This document shows, piece after piece, positions 61,857 to 64,000 of a DNA stretch of 64,000 nt. The position numbers were made by a program, and so were the translations under genes. The first letter of the stretch is position 1. Every line of letters begins with the position of its first letter. A model generated the notes under the pieces. That model did no database searches, was not told where the DNA came from, and saw nothing but the letters and a program-made list of their open reading frames with translations. Location: positions 124,001 through 188,000 of the forward strand of contig NZ_JBGIYY010000004.1 of the NCBI RefSeq assembly GCF_041380235.1, given 5' to 3'. The stretch comes from Glaciecola sp041380235 (GTDB taxonomy: Bacteria; Pseudomonadota; Gammaproteobacteria; Enterobacterales; Alteromonadaceae).

Positions 61857-63175
61857 TGGCGTGGCTTCCGCGATTTTTTGCGACGTGAAGAGCCGCTGTT
61901 ACCGCCCAGAGCTTTTATCATAGCTGCACGAAGATCGGCATCCGCTTCTTGAAACTGGGTCCACCAGTCGGCAAGTTCCAATAAATTTCCGCCTTCAACC
62001 TGGCCTCTTAATAACAAAAAGTCGTAAGCAGCTCTGAACCTCGGATGAGTAAGCAGTTGATAAGGACGTTTACCAAAACGTCTACTCAAACGGCTTTGTA
62101 ATGTCCACATTTCACGGACTGGAATAGTAAATCGTTTGGGGACCATAATGCGTTGAACTTGCCGGTGAATTATTTCTCCGGTGGCTATGTTGCTAGCATC
62201 ATGAGGGCTCAGCTGGCCGTCAAAAATAAGCTGCTGAGCGCGCTCTTCCATAGGGTACCAAAGTACCGTCGCATACAAAAACGCAGGGGTAATACGCTGC
62301 CCGCTGGCAAGCCGTTCGTCGGTATTGTGCAGCATTTTTGTAATCAGTTGATATTCTTTACCTTTCGGGTCGTGCAATGAACCTTCTAAAGCGGGAAAGA
62401 GAATTTTGAACAGTCCTAAATCTTGCAAACACTTGAATGTCAGGACACCATTGCCCGACAACAACAGTTTGCTGACTTCTTCAAACAGTCGAGCAGGTGG
62501 TATATTTGCCAGCAAATGCGCGTGCTCTTTAATGATAGCCTGCATTTTATCAGGAATAATCATATTCAGTTTGACGCTAAAACGAGCAGCTCTGATCATC
62601 CTTACCGGATCTTCCCTGAAGCGAATTTCACTATCGCCAATCATTTCTATGCTGCGAGTTGTTATTGCATGCATACCGTCGGCAAAATCTAAAATATTCT
62701 CAGTGCGAGCATCGAAGTACATTGCGTTAAAACTGAAATCCCGGCGTGCAGCGTCTTCTTCAATGTTGCCAAAAATGTTGTCGCGAATAAGTTGACCGTC
62801 GCTAGACTGTTTTGCCAAATTATCTTTCGCGTCTTCATCGTGGTGCCCTCTAAAGGTTGCCACCTCAATAATCTCTCTTCCAAAAGTAATGTGCGCCAAT
62901 CTAAATCTGCGTCCAATTAAACGGCAGTTGCGAAAACATGCTTTGATTTGTTCAGGGGTTGCATTGGTGACCACATCAAAGTCTTTTGGGGTGAGCCCCA
63001 ACAAACGGTCTCTGACGCACCCACCAACCGCATAAGCTTCATAGTCATGGTCGGTGAGAGTACGTAATACTTTTTGCGTGTTTGGCGTAAGGTCGCTTAG
63101 TCGCATTGAATGGTCATCGCGCTTTATTATACTTGCTTCGAGTCGCAATGGTTTTTCTGTTGGGCTGCTTGCCAT
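61853..63175 (-). CDS. pcnB: Poly(A) polymerase I
   Basis: This enzyme adds poly(A) tails that speed RNA decay. The 440-aa protein has the nucleotidyltransferase core YAVGGCVRDRLLGLTPKDFDVV, the PcnB-specific RLIGRRFRLAH, and AARRDFSFNAM. The basic C-terminus (SSRRKKSRKPRQ) fits RNA binding. It is a poly(A) polymerase rather than a CCA enzyme by the RRFRLAH signature. It overlaps folK and follows gluQ by 36 bp. Confidence 0.96.
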   Translation of the reverse strand: MASSPTEKPLRLEASIIKRDDHSMRLSDLTPNTQKVLRTLTDHDYEAYAVGGCVRDRLLGLTPKDFDVVTNATPEQIKACFRNCRLIGRRFRLAHITFGREIIEVATFRGHHDEDAKDNLAKQSSDGQLIRDNIFGNIEEDAARRDFSFNAMYFDARTENILDFADGMHAITTRSIEMIGDSEIRFREDPVRMIRAARFSVKLNMIIPDKMQAIIKEHAHLLANIPPARLFEEVSKLLLSGNGVLTFKCLQDLGLFKILFPALEGSLHDPKGKEYQLITKMLHNTDERLASGQRITPAFLYATVLWYPMEERAQQLIFDGQLSPHDASNIATGEIIHRQVQRIMVPKRFTIPVREMWTLQSRLSRRFGKRPYQLLTHPRFRAAYDFLLLRGQVEGGNLLELADWWTQFQEADADLRAAMIKALGGNSGSSRRKKSRKPRQ

Positions 63176-63211
63176 GTATGTAAATTTACCTTTTAGTGCA
63201 CTGGATTTTGA

Positions 63212-64000
63212 CTAATTCTTTGTGCAGTATACGCCATTTGTTTGTGAAACCAGAATTTCTGTTTGTAAACCCATTAATTGAGGTTGCCAATGCTCAATTG
63301 CCCAGTTAAGTAAAGTATCAACATTGTCTATTTTACTATGGGTGGCAGCAGGTAAACCTAAAAATACCAATGCGTTTTTTAAGTTATGAATCGCTTGATG
63401 GCTGTCAAGCGCCGGTGCGCACTGCTGTTTGGAAAGCTTTTGACCATGCATGTCCACCGCCAATGGAATATGCATATATGCTGGGGATATCGCATGTAAG
63501 GCTTCAAAAAAACTTATTTGCAAAGGTGTGGTATCAATTAAATCTGCGCCTCGCACCACATGAGTAACCTGCTGCTCTAGGTCATCGGCAACCACTGCTA
63601 GGAGATAGTTATACACGCCATCAGCACGTTTGAGCACAGGATCTTCTTTAACAACATGGTTACTGATGTCGAGCATGCCATAGTGCAAATCGCAAAAACG
63701 TGTGCGCTGGATATTGTTTTTCCAACGTACCGCATAATTTTTAAAGGGTAAGTTCAAGTCCCTGCAGTGCTGATCATAATGCTCAGATCTTGCTCTAATG
63801 TTTTTTCGACTGCACTTACACGCGTAGACTTCGAGTTTGTCAGCAAGTGTATTGATGATGTGTTGATAGTGTTCACATCGCTGACTTTGATAGATTGGTT
63901 GCGCATCCCACTGCATACCATGTGCGAGTAGGCTGTCCAGTATAATCGGTATCGTGCTTGTATCGACTCTAGGCGTATCAATATCTTCTATGCGCACAAG
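63212..64000 (-). CDS. gluQ: Glutamyl-queuosine tRNA(Asp) synthetase (partial, 5' end beyond window)
   Basis: This truncated class I synthetase homologue attaches glutamate to queuosine in tRNA-Asp. The visible part begins inside the LVRIEDIDTPR segment, so about 40 N-terminal residues including the HIGH-type motif lie past 64000. VEVYACKCSRKN-like cysteines (YACKCSR) belong to the zinc site, HVVRGADLIDTTPLQ is typical, and the KMSKS loop reads KLSKQ. It lacks the anticodon domain, as expected. It is followed by pcnB-folK-panB-panC, conserved order. Confidence 0.95.
   Translation of the reverse strand, partial: LVRIEDIDTPRVDTSTIPIILDSLLAHGMQWDAQPIYQSQRCEHYQHIINTLADKLEVYACKCSRKNIRARSEHYDQHCRDLNLPFKNYAVRWKNNIQRTRFCDLHYGMLDISNHVVKEDPVLKRADGVYNYLLAVVADDLEQQVTHVVRGADLIDTTPLQISFFEALHAISPAYMHIPLAVDMHGQKLSKQQCAPALDSHQAIHNLKNALVFLGLPAATHSKIDNVDTLLNWAIEHWQPQLMGLQTEILVSQTNGVYCTKN

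Overview
The window looks like core chromosome of a marine, motile, Gram-negative gammaproteobacterium, most likely of the Alteromonadales (Alteromonadaceae-like). This rests on protein character and gene order: aroK-aroB-damX next to a pilMNOPQ cluster, an argCBFGH-argA operon, tatABC-tatD-hemB, and many blocks that keep enterobacterial order (panBC-folK-pcnB-gluQ, yibN-grxC-secB-gpsA, gpmI-envC, clc next to erpA). The species cannot be fixed without a database search. No rRNA, tRNA, CRISPR array, insertion sequence or prophage was recognised. The accessory content is modest.

Layout. 0-3.5 kb (minus): rpe-trpS-pabA plus an HDOD protein. 3.8-7.5 kb: a TorF-like porin, two small membrane proteins and a dual GGDEF/EAL protein. 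7.7-8.5 kb: a phage-type adenine methyltransferase standing where enterobacteria carry dam, behind a small leader with a terminator. 8.5-16.3 kb (minus): aroK-aroB-damX and pilMNOPQ (type IV pilus alignment complex and secretin), with PBP1A divergent to pilM. 19.2-22.6 kb: malic enzyme and a membrane diguanylate cyclase. 22.7-29.6 kb (minus): argCBFGHA behind a tandem ARG-box operator and a leader that can fold into a three-way junction. 30.0-32.1 kb: a chemoreceptor under a flagellar sigma-28 promoter and a thioredoxin-like partner. 32.1-36 kb: an unknown secreted protein and a cpxP-like/cpxRA envelope-stress locus with a CpxR box. 36-39.6 kb: lysophospholipase-like hydrolase, trmL and a histidine-rich TonB receptor. 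40-45.3 kb: gpsA-secB, grxC, yibN, gpmI-envC.

45.3-46.8 kb is the only clearly non-core patch, holding short unknown membrane ORFs and a tetranucleotide repeat. 46.8-53.6 kb: an NRAMP-like transporter lacking the usual metal ligands, a UPF0149 protein, hemJ, a ClC transporter, a DUF6776 protein, erpA, a GST-like protein and an outer-membrane barrel candidate. 53.7-59.6 kb: tatABC, an unknown exported protein, tatD, a 7TM diguanylate cyclase and hemB. 59.6-64 kb (minus): panC, panB, folK, pcnB and the 3' part of gluQ, cut by the window end.

Shared themes are amino-acid and cofactor synthesis (arg, aro, trp/pab, pan, fol, haem), envelope building and stress (PBP1A, EnvC, DamX, Cpx, Tat, SecB), surface motility (type IV pili, chemotaxis) and cyclic-di-GMP signalling (three GGDEF proteins and an HDOD protein). 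The points most worth checking are the phage-type methyltransferase at the dam locus, the structured argC leader, the NRAMP-like protein with altered metal-site motifs, and the membrane-embedded histidine-bearing chemoreceptor sensor.
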